DNA of 64,000 nucleotides from JAHBVL01 sp963712055 (GCA_963712055.1 CAVQGN010000003.1:1-64000), one strand, 5' to 3'. Positions 1 through 9,910 are shown, counted from the stretch's first letter. Translations and numbers: made by a program. The notes: generated from the sequence alone by a model not told the origin.

Positions 1-1
1 A

Positions 2-27
2 CCTGAACAGGATCAGGCACTTTTTTT
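2..27 (+). terminator. Possible intrinsic terminator of an upstream gene
   Basis: A short inverted repeat (CCTGA, six-base loop, TCAGG) is followed by CAC and seven T residues. This looks like the end of a + strand gene lying before the window. The stem is only 5 bp, so the call is weak. A 13-base palindrome (AGTCTC-T-GAGACT, 37-49) lies between it and the first gene and could be an operator. Confidence 0.3.
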
Positions 28-65
28 GGCTTAACCAGTCTCTGAGACTCAGACTCAATGAAAGA

Positions 66-1280
66 GTGGATTCCTTGAAAATCACAGACATCAAGTGCGC
101 GGTGATCGCGAATAGCCCGGTGGTCCGCATCGTCACAGATGAAGGAATCGACGGCTGGAGCCAGATCGAAACCCCAAAGCCGTATGTCCAGCCGCTTGTG
201 CTGCAACTGAAGCCGTGGCTGGTCGGCGAAGATCCCACTAACGTCGAGCGGGTGATGAAGCGGATTCGCAGTCGAGGTGGGTTCAAGCCTTGGGGTTCCG
301 CGGTCAGCGCAATAGAAATCGCTCTGTGGGATGTCGCGGGCAAGGCTCTGGATGCGCCGGTCTACAAGCTGCTGGGCGGCAAAGTGCGGGACAAGGTGCG
401 CACGTACCGCACGTTCTATCAACATGAGATCTCAGCAGAGCACACCGCCACCGATTACGTCCGTTGGGCTGAAGCAGCGAAGGCACTGCCGGGCGGCTAC
501 AAGATGTTCAAACTGCCGACCAGCTTTCATTCTTCGATGGCAACGGATTTTCCCGACTATTTTTATGGAGATATCCACGAAGGGGCACCGCAACCCTACC
601 CGATGCGTGGGCTGGTGACCGAGGCAGGATTCGAGCATGTGGTGGCAGCCGTGACGGCTGCCAAGGAAGCTCTGGGTCCGGGCTATGGACTGGCCGTCGA
701 TGCCGGACCTGGCTATCTCGCCTACGACGCGCTCCGTTTCGCGAAAGCGCTTGAACCGCTGCATCTCCTCTGGATTGAGGACATGATCACGGGCGACTAC
801 AGCCCATTTGTGAATGCGGATGTCTATCGCGATGTGACGATGTCCACTACAACGCCGATTCATACCGGCGAGGAGATTTACCTGCGCCAGAACTTCAAGG
901 AACTGATCGAAAAGCATGCGGTCAACGTGGTCGGTCCCGATCCGTGCGATGTCGGCGGGATTGCCGAGCTGAAGTGGATCGCCGAGTATGCCGATTTGCA
1001 TGGGATCGCCATCGCTCCGCACGGAACGGCGAACGGCGTGTTCGGTTTGGCCAGCCTGATCCAGGTGGCGGCCTGCTTGCCCGACAACTACATCGCGTTC
1101 GAGTATCCGGCCCGGTTCGAGGCCGAAGGGTTCTGGTACGACATCGTGGACGGGTTCGATGGCAACCCCGTGGTCGACGGCCTGATCGACGTGCCGGACC
1201 GACCCGGTCTGGGAGTGAACTTCATTCCCGAGGCTGCCAAGGCTTACCTACGCCCCGAGGATGAGGGGTTCTTTGATTGA
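66..1280 (+). CDS. Mandelate racemase / muconate lactonizing enzyme family protein (enolase superfamily)
   Basis: A 404-residue cytoplasmic enzyme of the enolase superfamily, which abstracts a proton alpha to a carboxylate using a divalent metal. The N-terminal capping domain (about 1-130) is followed by a TIM barrel. Candidate metal ligands are Asp in VDAGPG (about 211), Glu in WIEDM (about 237) and Glu in GEEIY (about 269). The His in APHGTANG (about 319) matches the general-base position of acid-sugar dehydratases and racemases. The start is GTG at 66; the ATG at 58 is out of frame and stops after six codons. Substrate cannot be named: a sugar-acid dehydratase or a racemase is equally possible. 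It stands alone on the + strand, with about 200 bases of apparently empty sequence after it. Confidence 0.85.
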   Translation: MDSLKITDIKCAVIANSPVVRIVTDEGIDGWSQIETPKPYVQPLVLQLKPWLVGEDPTNVERVMKRIRSRGGFKPWGSAVSAIEIALWDVAGKALDAPVYKLLGGKVRDKVRTYRTFYQHEISAEHTATDYVRWAEAAKALPGGYKMFKLPTSFHSSMATDFPDYFYGDIHEGAPQPYPMRGLVTEAGFEHVVAAVTAAKEALGPGYGLAVDAGPGYLAYDALRFAKALEPLHLLWIEDMITGDYSPFVNADVYRDVTMSTTTPIHTGEEIYLRQNFKELIEKHAVNVVGPDPCDVGGIAELKWIAEYADLHGIAIAPHGTANGVFGLASLIQVAACLPDNYIAFEYPARFEAEGFWYDIVDGFDGNPVVDGLIDVPDRPGLGVNFIPEAAKAYLRPEDEGFFD

Positions 1281-1483
1281 GTCTGGATCGGTCCACCAAC
1301 CTCACCTTACTCAAGCGCCACTAATTACCTTGGCACCCATGGCTCTTGAGCAGAAAGATGAAAGTTCGATTCCTACCGGGCGAACCACTTCGATGATTGA
1401 TCGTTGCCAACATCCCATCCTACGCGTGTGCCCAGGACCAGGGGATCGAGTGCACCAGCCAGATCGATCAAAGGACGGTATTC

Positions 1484-2150
1484 ATGAGACTCCTTCTCAC
1501 GTCGGCTGGCATCACTAACCCCAGCATTCAAAATGCGCTGCTCGACCTGCTTGCGAAACCCATCGAGGAGGCCAGCGCTCTGTGTATTCCAACAGCCATG
1601 CATGCGTTGCCGCGTGGCAATGGGCACACTTGGCGGTTTATCAGCGGGCAGGAACCGCGCACTACAATGTGCGAGCTTGGCTGGAAATCGATGGATGTAC
1701 TGGAACTCACCTCGTTACCCAGCCTCTGCGCGGATTTGTGGGTCCATGCGCTCGGAGACAGACGTTTTGCTCGTGAACGGCGGCGACCCGCTCTATCTGA
1801 ACTACTGGATGCGCCAATCTGGTCTGGCCAATCGATTCCCATCCTTACGGGAAAGGGTCTACGTCGGGCTGAGCGCCGGAAGCATGGTCATGACTCCCCG
1901 CATTGGGAAGAGCTTCGTCGGGTGGGTGCCTCCAAGCGGAGGAGATGAAACCCTTGGCGTCGTTGATTTCGCGATCTTTCCTCACCTGGATCACATTGAT
2001 CTGCTCCAGAATTCCATGGCTGACGCCGAAAAATGGGCCGCTGACATCTCCGTGCCTTCTTACGCAATCGACGATCAGACTGCGATCAAAGTGATCGATG
2101 ACGATATCGAAGTCGTATCCGAAGGACACTGGAGGTCCTTTGCTTCCTGA
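1484..2150 (+). pseudogene. Frameshifted peptidase S51 family protein (dipeptidase E / cyanophycinase-like)
   Basis: Two reading frames together make one S51-type serine peptidase of about 220 residues. The first frame starts at ATG 1484 (MRLLLTSAGI) and runs to about 1745. The second frame continues with DVLLVNGGDPLYL and ends at the stop at 2150. The switch needs a one-base change near 1740-1755, where LWVHAL in frame one gives way to SETDVLLVNGG in frame two. The nucleophile motif GLSAGS (about 1869-1886) and a downstream FPHLDH segment are intact, so the damage is recent or is a sequencing error. Known S51 enzymes cleave Asp-X dipeptides or cyanophycin. If the frameshift is real, no active enzyme is made. 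Confidence 0.75.
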
Positions 2151-2237
2151 AAGGAAACTTCGGTCGCCATTGAAGGGCGACTGGTCGTGGCATCCGCGTG
2201 GCGGAGGAACCGGCAAAGGGATCATTCTCGGGTCGCA

Positions 2238-2975
2238 TCATCGATCCTGCTTCAACGGCCCCTTTTCAATCAGCCGCTCGTAGACCGAAACATTTGGACC
2301 CAAGCCTTTCGAATGTTCAACGAGATCTGCCGTCGCGGCAAGCAACGCTTCGGTCGCCATTGGGTCCATGGCGTCCAGTATGAAAATGGCGCTGGTGGTC
2401 TCCTCCTGGAGTTGGGTGCGAACGCCTTGACGCCAGTTCCAGCGACGGCAGGTTACGCCCTCGTTGTCTCGCCAGATCACTTCTCCCGGTTCAGGGTGCT
2501 CGACGACCACTACTCCGTTTTCCTTCGTATCGAACGGTTCGTCTCCAACTGCTCGCACGAGATAGGGAGACGAGGTATATCGGGCAGCATCCTCACCACC
2601 CACTGGCAAAAGGTGCAAGACCGAGATTGCGTTGTAGACGTCGGTAAGCCGGTTCACCCTGGGCAAACCTGTGGGCGTTCGGCGCAAGAGCGCTTCCAAA
2701 CTGTTTCGCGTTCGTTGCGGTTTCGCGCCAAATGATCGATAGGCGTCCCGCCACGACGCGACCTGCGGTATCTCCTCGATTGGAGACGACGCGACGAGCC
2801 GTGCGCCAAACGCTTCGGCTTGCTTCAGGAGGGCGTCGCTCGCAGCGTCGCTCGGTCCTGGAACGATGCCTCCAACCGCGAGCAGCATGACTCGATAGTC
2901 AGGCCTCAGCGCGAACACGCTGTCCTCTACCCAAGCGCCGTCAAGGAACGCCTTCAACCGGTTCTGCTCACCCAC
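2238..2975 (-). CDS. B3/B4 tRNA-binding domain protein (PheT-like editing domain, stand-alone)
   Basis: A 245-residue soluble protein resembling the B3/B4 domain of the phenylalanyl-tRNA synthetase beta chain, which in PheT carries the editing site for misacylated tRNA. Stand-alone copies are common and poorly characterised. Typical segments are SWRDAYRSFGAKPQRTRNS and the NRLTDVYNAISVLHLLPVGG core (about 90-125), followed by a C-terminal half rich in beta strands. The start is GTG at 2975, with AGGGAG a few bases upstream. It converges on the S51 pseudogene with an 87-base gap. A role in removing mischarged tRNA or free amino-acid adducts is family inference only. Confidence 0.8.
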   Translation of the reverse strand: MGEQNRLKAFLDGAWVEDSVFALRPDYRVMLLAVGGIVPGPSDAASDALLKQAEAFGARLVASSPIEEIPQVASWRDAYRSFGAKPQRTRNSLEALLRRTPTGLPRVNRLTDVYNAISVLHLLPVGGEDAARYTSSPYLVRAVGDEPFDTKENGVVVVEHPEPGEVIWRDNEGVTCRRWNWRQGVRTQLQEETTSAIFILDAMDPMATEALLAATADLVEHSKGLGPNVSVYERLIEKGPLKQDR

Positions 2976-3240
2976 GATGATCTCCCTGGTCCGTATCTCA
3001 GTGCTTTAGCGGCCTAGAACCAACGATTTCAACAGTAGCAGTAGTTGTCGAAACCCTGCGTCCGTACCCGGGTCACGGGAAATGAAAATCATCCCACTCC
3101 GGGGCTCTGATATCCTTGCCATACCCAGTCGCGACGCGGCTTCACATGTATTTCCACTAGATCATCAGCGATCAGAGCGTTTTCGCGTCCGTTGGTCTTG
3201 AGACCATGGCGGATCAAGCAGTCTTGGAGTCACCCAGAGT

Positions 3241-4722
3241 ATGACATTGGCAAATTGGCGAGGCGAGTGGTTCGGAAATCCGCGCGCGGATATCCTGGCG
3301 GGGCTCGTGGTCGCGATGGCGCTCATCCCTGAAGCGATTTCATTCTCCATCATTGCCGGAGTCGATCCAAAGATCGGTCTCTATGCGTCGTTTTCGATGG
3401 CGGTAGTCATCGCGTTCGCTGGAGGTCGACCGGCCATGATCTCTGCTGCGACCGCGGCGATGGCGCTCCTGATGGTCGATCTGGTCAAGGATCATGGTCT
3501 GCAATACCTGCTTGCTACCACGATCGTCACCGGACTGATCCAGATCGTGGCCGGGTATCTCGGCATCGCCCGCTTGATGCGATTCGTTTCGACCTCGGTG
3601 CTCACCGGTTTCGTGAATGCGCTGGCGATCCTGATCTTTCTCGCCCAGGTACCGGAATTGCGCGGCGTCAACTGGCAAACCTATCCTCTGGTCCTTGCTG
3701 GATTGGCGATTATCTACATCCTCCCTCGCTACACAACCGCGGTTCCCTCGCCGTTGATCAGTATCCTGGTCGTCACGGCAGTCGCAGTCGGGATGTCGAT
3801 CGATGTCCGCACCGTTTCGGACATGGGCGAACTCCCGTCATCGCTCCCGGTTTTTCTCCTGCCTGATATCCCGCTGAACCTGGAAACGCTGCAAATCATC
3901 CTCCCTTATGCGATTCCGCTCGCGATCGTCGGTCTGCTCGAATCGCTACTGACCGCCTCGATTGTGGATGATCTGACCGACACCAAGAGCAACAAGAATC
4001 GTGAAAGCACCGGCCAGGGTATCGCCAACGTCGTGACTGGTTTTCTCGGTGGAATGGCCGGTTGCGCGATGATCGGGCAGTCGGTCATCAACGTGAAATC
4101 GGGTGGTAGAGGACGACTCTCAACCTTTGTCGCTGGCGTCTTTCTGCTGATTCTCGTCGTCGGGCTCGGTGATTCAGTCGGCAAGATTCCGATGGCCGCA
4201 CTCGTCGCGGTGATGATCATGGTTTCAATCGGAACATTCAACTGGGGTTCGATCCGCGATCTGCGGACGAATCCGCGCACATCGAGCATGGTCATGCTGG
4301 CGACGGTGGCCGTGGTCGTGGCGACCCACAACCTCGCAATCGGGGTGATGGTTGGGGTGCTGTTAAGCGGCATCTTCTTCGCCTGGAAGATTGGTCAGAT
4401 CTTCAAGGTCAGCTCGACGATCTCCGATGATGGTCGCCGCCGCACCTATGTCGTGCAAGGCCAGGTCTTTTTCGCATCAGCTGACGCGTTCGTCGATGCG
4501 TTCGACTTCGAAGAAGCGCTGGACGAGGTGGTAATTGACGCCAGCCATGCCCATTTCTGGGATATATCAGCCGTCGGCGCGCTCGACAAGGTGGTCATGA
4601 AGTTCCGCCGCGACGCGACTGAGGTCGAGTTGATCGGTCTCAACGAAGCGAGTTCGACGATCGTCGACCGGCTTGCTATTCACGATAAGGTGGACGACTA
4701 TGACCTCATTCCCGGTCACTAG
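3241..4722 (+). CDS. SulP family inorganic anion transporter with C-terminal STAS domain
   Basis: A 493-residue inner-membrane protein of the SulP/SLC26 family, which moves sulfate, bicarbonate or similar anions. About 10-12 hydrophobic segments fill residues 15-385, starting with the typical DILAGLVVAMALIPEAISFS. A cytoplasmic STAS domain follows (about 400-493, with VVIDASHAHFWDISAVGALD). Start is ATG 3241. The next gene encodes a tandem universal stress protein, and in several phyla SulP and Usp modules are fused or adjacent, so the two probably form a transport-plus-nucleotide-sensing pair. Substrate is not determined by sequence. The 265 bases upstream show only a short GGTCT-TG-AGACC palindrome near 3193. 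Confidence 0.93.
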   Translation: MTLANWRGEWFGNPRADILAGLVVAMALIPEAISFSIIAGVDPKIGLYASFSMAVVIAFAGGRPAMISAATAAMALLMVDLVKDHGLQYLLATTIVTGLIQIVAGYLGIARLMRFVSTSVLTGFVNALAILIFLAQVPELRGVNWQTYPLVLAGLAIIYILPRYTTAVPSPLISILVVTAVAVGMSIDVRTVSDMGELPSSLPVFLLPDIPLNLETLQIILPYAIPLAIVGLLESLLTASIVDDLTDTKSNKNRESTGQGIANVVTGFLGGMAGCAMIGQSVINVKSGGRGRLSTFVAGVFLLILVVGLGDSVGKIPMAALVAVMIMVSIGTFNWGSIRDLRTNPRTSSMVMLATVAVVVATHNLAIGVMVGVLLSGIFFAWKIGQIFKVSSTISDDGRRRTYVVQGQVFFASADAFVDAFDFEEALDEVVIDASHAHFWDISAVGALDKVVMKFRRDATEVELIGLNEASSTIVDRLAIHDKVDDYDLIPGH

Positions 4723-4788
4723 CGTGACCAGATCATCCACGAGCTGGCGCTTCACCGAATACCCCCCACGATGACGGAGGAGAAGTCT

Positions 4789-5643
4789 ATGAACGTGCTC
4801 GCCTGTATCGATAGTTCGGACTACGCCATTAGCGTTTGCGATCACGCTGCCTGGGCGGCGCAGCAGCTCTCACTCCCAGTGGAAGTGCTGCACGTTCTGG
4901 AAAAGCACCCGTTCGATCCGGTGATTGCTCCTGATCGAAGCGGTCGTCTCGGTGTCGACACCCGCGAAGCGCTGCTGGCGCAGATCGTGGAACTCGACGA
5001 GCAACGCAACCGCCTGGAGCAGGAGAATGGTCGCCTCATCCTCGACGAAGCAGCTGCGGAGGTGCGGCGGAGTGGAGTCGACACGGTCATCCAGCGACTC
5101 GCCCATGGCGAACCGGTCGACATCCTCCAGCAGTACGAGGAGGATGCCCGGCTGGTGGTGCTCGGGAAACGGGGGGAAGGAGCAGATCACGCCGAATCCC
5201 ATCTCGGCTCGAACCTCGAGCGAGTGATTCGCGCGAGTAGCCGACCGGTCATTGTCGCTTCGCAGACCTACTCACCAATTGAACGGTTCCTGATTGCTTT
5301 CGATGGCAGCGCCAACAGCGAGCGGGTTATCGATTTCCTGGTCCAGGAACCCCTTCTGCAGGGTGCGGAAGGGGACATCGTTTTGATCGGAACCGGAACA
5401 AGCACCGAAATTCAGACGTTAGCCGATGCCGCCAATCGTCTCCGGGCGGCAGGCTATAGCGTCACCGAACACCTCGAGCAGGGCGATCCCGAAACGGTGA
5501 TTCCTCGACTTATCACCAGCGAAAACGCCGACATGCTCGTCATGGGAGCCTACGGACATTCGCGTATCCGGTCGCTGTTGATCGGCAGCACCACAACCAC
5601 GCTTCTGCGGACAAGTACGGTTCCGGTCCTGGTGGTCCGATAG
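4789..5643 (+). CDS. Tandem universal stress protein (two UspA domains)
   Basis: A 284-residue cytoplasmic protein with two UspA folds. Domain 1 spans about 1-145 (starting MNVLACIDSSDYA, ending SSRPVIVASQ). Domain 2 spans about 150-284 (ERFLIAFDGSANS at its start). Domain 2 carries the ATP-binding signature GAYGHSRIRSLLIGSTTTTLL followed by VPVLVVR. Domain 1 has GKRGEGADHAESHLGSNLERV at the equivalent place, a looser match. ATG 4789 is preferred to the in-frame ATG 4771 because GGAGGAG at 4776-4782 is correctly placed for it. It lies 66 bases after the SulP gene and is probably co-transcribed with it. Confidence 0.9.
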   Translation: MNVLACIDSSDYAISVCDHAAWAAQQLSLPVEVLHVLEKHPFDPVIAPDRSGRLGVDTREALLAQIVELDEQRNRLEQENGRLILDEAAAEVRRSGVDTVIQRLAHGEPVDILQQYEEDARLVVLGKRGEGADHAESHLGSNLERVIRASSRPVIVASQTYSPIERFLIAFDGSANSERVIDFLVQEPLLQGAEGDIVLIGTGTSTEIQTLADAANRLRAAGYSVTEHLEQGDPETVIPRLITSENADMLVMGAYGHSRIRSLLIGSTTTTLLRTSTVPVLVVR

Positions 5644-5721
5644 ACGCTCTGCAATCGCCGAGGTCGCGCTAGAGACCAAGAGAAGTGAGCCGGAGGCCCA
5701 CTCCTCTCAAACACGCTGCGC

Positions 5722-7612
5722 CTACTCCGCCATGTCGCGCGGAACGGTCCCGGGACCTGTTGCGTAGGTCATCATGCTGCCCGGCTCGCTGGGTGCCGGC
5801 GGCAGATCAAGGTAGATTCGGAAAAAGCCGTCCATGTCGATCAGCATCTGGCGGATGTTTGGCGTCGACGCGACGTAATACGTTTCATTCGGATAGGTCT
5901 TGTACTTGAAGGTCTTGTATTCGCGTTCGAGCGCGAGAGCGAAGTCCTTGCCAGACGAAGACTGCGGATAGACGCCAGTGCCATGCAGCACAAAGGTGGG
6001 CGTGGTCACATCTGCGACTTTGTAGATTGCCGAGCACTTGCGATAGACGTCCTCATGCTCTTCGAGCGTGCCGAACTCGAATTCCATCAGTTTGACGTGC
6101 CGGAGCTCCTGCTCGCCCTTCATGTGCACGAAGTCACCGTATCCCGACATTGGAATCGAAGCCTGGAAGTACCCTGGCGCGAACGACACTGCGGCCATGC
6201 TCATGATCCCGCCATAACTGACCCCGGTGATTCCCATTTTGGCGGGGTCGACGTCGTCGAGTTTCTTCATCAGTTCGGCGGCCTCGATCACATCCTTGAG
6301 ATCACCATGACCCCAGTCGGCGTTGTTCAAATCTTCGAAACGGCGACTGTACCCCGACGAACCGCGGATGTTCGGCAAGATGACCGTATAGCCACGCTGG
6401 ACGAAAAACTGTACTTGTGGCTGGAGCGTGTCCATAAACTGGCTTGTGGGGCCACCATGCACCCAGACGATCCCGGCGCCATTCGCTTCGACGCCGATCG
6501 ATTTCGGGCGGTAGAGATAAGCATGGATCGTTTCGCCATCGAAGCTCGGATATGAGACCTTTTCGGGTGTCGCAAGCGCGGACGCCGTGTTTCCAATCGA
6601 GGAGTCGGTCAGGCGCGTGACGGCGCCACTGTCGACATCGACGACGTAGAGATCGGCCGGAGCAAGATGGGGTTGCCAGCGCAAACGAGATCGTTTTGCC
6701 ATCGGGCGACCATTGCGGGTGAGCACAAACACCCATGTCAGGGGCCACCAGAACCTTCGCGTCGCCACCGGCAGCAGGGACAATCCGCACATCGGTGGTG
6801 CCGTTGGTATTCGAGACAAACGCGAACCACTCCCCATCCGGAGACCACGCGCCGCCTTCCTGATCTGCTTCTTGCGGAGAAAGCTGTCGCGGTTCACCAC
6901 CATCAGGCCCGATAGCCCAGTAGTTGATCCATCCCGATCGATGTGAGCGGAAGAATATCTGGCTGCCATCGGGCGACGCCGTCGGATAGCCAAAGGTACG
7001 GCCATAGTGATAGTCGAAGAAGTTTTCGTCGGTGCCAATGACCCGCTGGTTTCCGCCGTCGCGATCCATGCGCACGATCTCATGATCGACCCAGCGGTCG
7101 TCGAGCCGGACAAAAAGGATCTCCTGGGAATCTGGTGTGAAGGTCGCGTAGACCTCGTAGTGAGGATCACTTGTCAGGCGTCGGGTTTCGCCACTGGGCA
7201 CATCAGCCAGATAGATGTCATAGACACCATATCGGTTCGCGGAGATGACCACCGCACTGCTGTCCGGTGCCCACGCCAGCGATTCGATCGCCCCACCAAG
7301 CCGAGTCAGTTGCCGGTCTGGTTCACCATCGGCGTTCCAAAGCCAGACCTCGTATGCTCCACCCTTCTGCGAAACATAGGCGATATGTTTACCGTCCGGA
7401 GAAGGCGTGTACATGAAATAGGCAAGATGGCCGACGGAACCCATCCCGACCGAAAGCCGAGTAGGACTTCCTCCTTCTGGAGCTATACTCCAGAGATCGA
7501 CGCCGCCACCCAATCCTGATGCGAACACGATCCGATCGCCATCCGGCATCCAACGCGGTGCCTCGCTGCCGACGAGCGACTTGATCGCGAGTAACTGATC
7601 AATCGAAATCAT
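5722..7612 (-). pseudogene. Frameshifted S9 family peptidase (beta-propeller plus prolyl-oligopeptidase domain)
   Basis: The N-terminal half (ATG 7612 down to about 6680) is a TolB/WD40-like propeller with repeated SPDG-type blades. The C-terminal half, in another frame to the stop at 5722, is an alpha/beta hydrolase with WVHGGP and the nucleophile motif GVSYGG. A one-base loss near 6671-6685 separates them: KTISFAL should run into RWQPHLAPADLYV. The segments where the catalytic Asp and His are expected read LHGTGVYPQS and NETYYVAST, with neither Asp nor His, so activity is doubtful even without the frameshift. It is last in the peptide-uptake operon and overlaps the MFS stop by 4 bases. An assembly error is possible. 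Confidence 0.75.
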
Positions 7613-8922
7613 TCCTTGACTCCTCCTCCATACGCCCGGGCATCAGATGCGCCGGCCACTGTCGCCGTTTCAAGAATTCGAAACCAGATGAAACACATGG
7701 CGATCAATCCGATCGCCAGCAAAACGCTACTTACATAGAAGACTGCTGCTAGCCCAAGAACCGACCCAACCACACCCAATACAACGGGCGCGAGGGTATT
7801 CCCGATACCACCAGTCATCGAATAGAAGCCAATCGCCGCTCCCCTGGTGGCGGCTACTGTGTTTTCGGCGATGTAGGCCTGAGCGCTCGCCAGAAACGCC
7901 CCGTATCCGATCCCCTCTGCAATCAACCAGACCAGCATGACCTGATACTGCGTCGATGTTCCAATCCCAGCCACCGCAACCATTTCGATCACCAGCGCAC
8001 CAAGGATCACCTGCCGGGTGCCGATAACACCGGTCAACGCACCGCTTGGCAATCGCACAATCGTCGATGCAATTGCCCGAAACGCGAACATCGATCCGAT
8101 CGCCGCCGCTGAGATCCCGAGTGCATCGGCGCGAAGCGGGAATATCGTGGCCACGGCTCCGCCGAAGGCTATTGCGGAAAGGATGTTGCCAATCCCAACC
8201 GCAATCAATGACCAGTTCCGTCCCACCCTCAGACTCTCTCGCACGGAAATCCGCGGTCGACTCGTCGAGTTCTCCTCTGGATTGCGGCCTCTCAGAACAG
8301 TGAGAATGACCATCACAGCGACGGCACCCACACCGGCGGCAAGGAGATAGGCGGCCCTGGCGTCGACTCGCTCAGCAACCACGCCTCCGATCAACGGTCC
8401 GACGGCAAACCCGAGCCCCATCGCCGTCGTGAGCAGGCCGAAAGCAAGTCCTCGCTCCGCCGACGTAACGACATCACCAAGATAGGCCGCGGCGATCCAG
8501 AACGAACCCACCATTGCCAGACCAAGCAGCAATCTCCCCGGCACGAGAAAGACCGGGCTGGGAGCCACAGCCAACAAGACCATCGCGAGACTGAAGCTCC
8601 CGAGACCAAAGGTCAGCACGCGAATGCGCCCCACCTGATCTGAGAGAATGCCAATCGGAACCGAGCCGATCAAAGCCGTCAAGCCGGTCAGGCTGGTCAG
8701 AACACCAATGAACACGACCGTGGCGCCGAGATCCTCGGCGTAGAGCGAGAACGTGGCTGCCAGGATGCCGCTCATGACATCGGCGAGAAAGGCGACAAAA
8801 CAGATGGCGAGAACCTCGACCCGCATCAGCCCGCGGAGCGTCGATTGTTGTTTGGCCGTGGATATGGTTGGCTGGCCTGTCGATAGACGAGAGGATGAGA
8901 CCTCCGGCTCCGACTCCTCCAT
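7609..8922 (-). CDS. MFS transporter
   Basis: A 437-residue inner-membrane protein with about 12 predicted transmembrane helices from residue 33 on. The loop between helices 2 and 3 contains GILSDQVGRIR, the A-like motif of the major facilitator superfamily. The N-terminal 30 residues are polar and cytoplasmic. It looks like a drug/metabolite-efflux-type MFS, but the substrate is not readable. The start codon lies 2 bases after the permease stop, and its stop overlaps the start of the S9 peptidase by four bases. It is therefore translationally coupled within the peptide-uptake operon. Export of a peptide or amino acid made by the neighbouring peptidases is a guess from context. Confidence 0.9.
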   Translation of the reverse strand: MEESEPEVSSSRLSTGQPTISTAKQQSTLRGLMRVEVLAICFVAFLADVMSGILAATFSLYAEDLGATVVFIGVLTSLTGLTALIGSVPIGILSDQVGRIRVLTFGLGSFSLAMVLLAVAPSPVFLVPGRLLLGLAMVGSFWIAAAYLGDVVTSAERGLAFGLLTTAMGLGFAVGPLIGGVVAERVDARAAYLLAAGVGAVAVMVILTVLRGRNPEENSTSRPRISVRESLRVGRNWSLIAVGIGNILSAIAFGGAVATIFPLRADALGISAAAIGSMFAFRAIASTIVRLPSGALTGVIGTRQVILGALVIEMVAVAGIGTSTQYQVMLVWLIAEGIGYGAFLASAQAYIAENTVAATRGAAIGFYSMTGGIGNTLAPVVLGVVGSVLGLAAVFYVSSVLLAIGLIAMCFIWFRILETATVAGASDARAYGGGVKE

Positions 8923-8924
8923 CT

Positions 8925-9848
8925 CTAGTCAACCTTGATTCGCGGATCAACCACACCGTAGAACAAATCGACCAGCAAGTTCACAAGTACATACACGGTG
9001 GCAACAAAGAGCACGCCACCTTGGGCAACGGGAAAATCGCGGCTTTGGAGCGAAGACACCAGCATCCGGCCAATACCGGGACGAGTAAAGACCGATTCGA
9101 TAATCACCGCTCCGGCCAGCAATCCACCAAATTGCAGACCGATGATGGTCAAGACCGGGATCGCGGCATTGCGCAAAGCATGGTTTATGATCACTCGGTT
9201 CTCGACCACCCCTTTCGCGCGAGCGGTCACGATGTAGTTCTCGCCAAGAACCTCTAGTAAAGAGGAACGAACCATCCTGGCGATAATCGCGGAGGCGGCG
9301 AATCCGAGCGCAAAGGCTGGCAAAGCGAGGCCATGCCACCCGGATCCGCCGATGATCGGGAACCAGCCCAGCCGGATCGAAAAAAGTGAAATCAACAGAA
9401 GACCGAGCCAGAAGTTCGGCATCGAGACTCCGGCCAACGCCACGATCATTGCTCCGGTGTCGTATACGGTTCCTCGCTTGACAGCGGCGATCACCCCCAG
9501 ACTCACGCCGAGCACCAGGGCAAGTCCCATACTCGCCACGGTTAACTGCAGCGTTGGGGGGAAGTTTCGAAGGATCATTTCAGACACTGGTTCGTTCGTC
9601 CGAATCGATCGTCCGAGATCACCTTGCAGCACGTTCTTCATATAGTTGATGTATTGCACTGGCAGCGGGTCGTTGAGGCCGAGCTGTTCCCGCACCTCTT
9701 CCATCTGTTCTGCCTTTGCGCCGCCCTGACCAATGAACATTGCTGCCACCGGATCTCCGGGAACCAGATGCAACATCAAAAAGGTCAGCATCGACACGCC
9801 GATCAGGACCGGGATGGCCAGCATAAGGCGTGTTGCGGCGTAACGCAT
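8925..9848 (-). CDS. Peptide/nickel-type ABC transporter permease (DppB-like)
   Basis: A 307-residue inner-membrane permease of the oligopeptide/nickel importer class. The N terminus (RYAATRLMLAIPVLIGVSMLTF) is typical for DppB/OppB. Five to six transmembrane segments follow, and the EAA loop near residue 200 contains NYIVTARAKGVVENRVIINHALRN, the contact site for the ATPase. GGAG lies just upstream of ATG 9848. It lies between the binding protein gene and the MFS gene, and partners the DppC-like permease encoded upstream. No ATPase gene is present in this operon, so the importer must borrow one from elsewhere. Confidence 0.92.
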   Translation of the reverse strand: MRYAATRLMLAIPVLIGVSMLTFLMLHLVPGDPVAAMFIGQGGAKAEQMEEVREQLGLNDPLPVQYINYMKNVLQGDLGRSIRTNEPVSEMILRNFPPTLQLTVASMGLALVLGVSLGVIAAVKRGTVYDTGAMIVALAGVSMPNFWLGLLLISLFSIRLGWFPIIGGSGWHGLALPAFALGFAASAIIARMVRSSLLEVLGENYIVTARAKGVVENRVIINHALRNAAIPVLTIIGLQFGGLLAGAVIIESVFTRPGIGRMLVSSLQSRDFPVAQGGVLFVATVYVLVNLLVDLFYGVVDPRIKVD

Positions 9849-9868
9849 GGCGAACTACTCCAAGAGGT

Positions 9869-9900
9869 GGGGAGGCGTAGACCCCATTCTACGCCTCCCC
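9869..9900 (-). promoter_or_regulatory. Intergenic stem-loop between binding-protein and permease genes
   Basis: A perfect 13-bp inverted repeat (GGGGAGGCGTAGA, loop of six, TCTACGCCTCCCC) sits in the 62-base gap between the binding protein gene and the DppB-like gene. On the - strand it is not followed by a T-run, so it is unlikely to be a full terminator. In many binding-protein operons such a hairpin protects the upstream mRNA and lowers permease expression. That role is inferred. Confidence 0.7.
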
Positions 9901-9910
9901 GAAAAAGCAG

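Noticed and set aside
2158..2364. 15-base sequence CTTCGGTCGCCATTG occurring twice near the S51 and B3/B4 genes
   Set aside because: One copy is coding and one intergenic, with no mobile-element features; likely chance.
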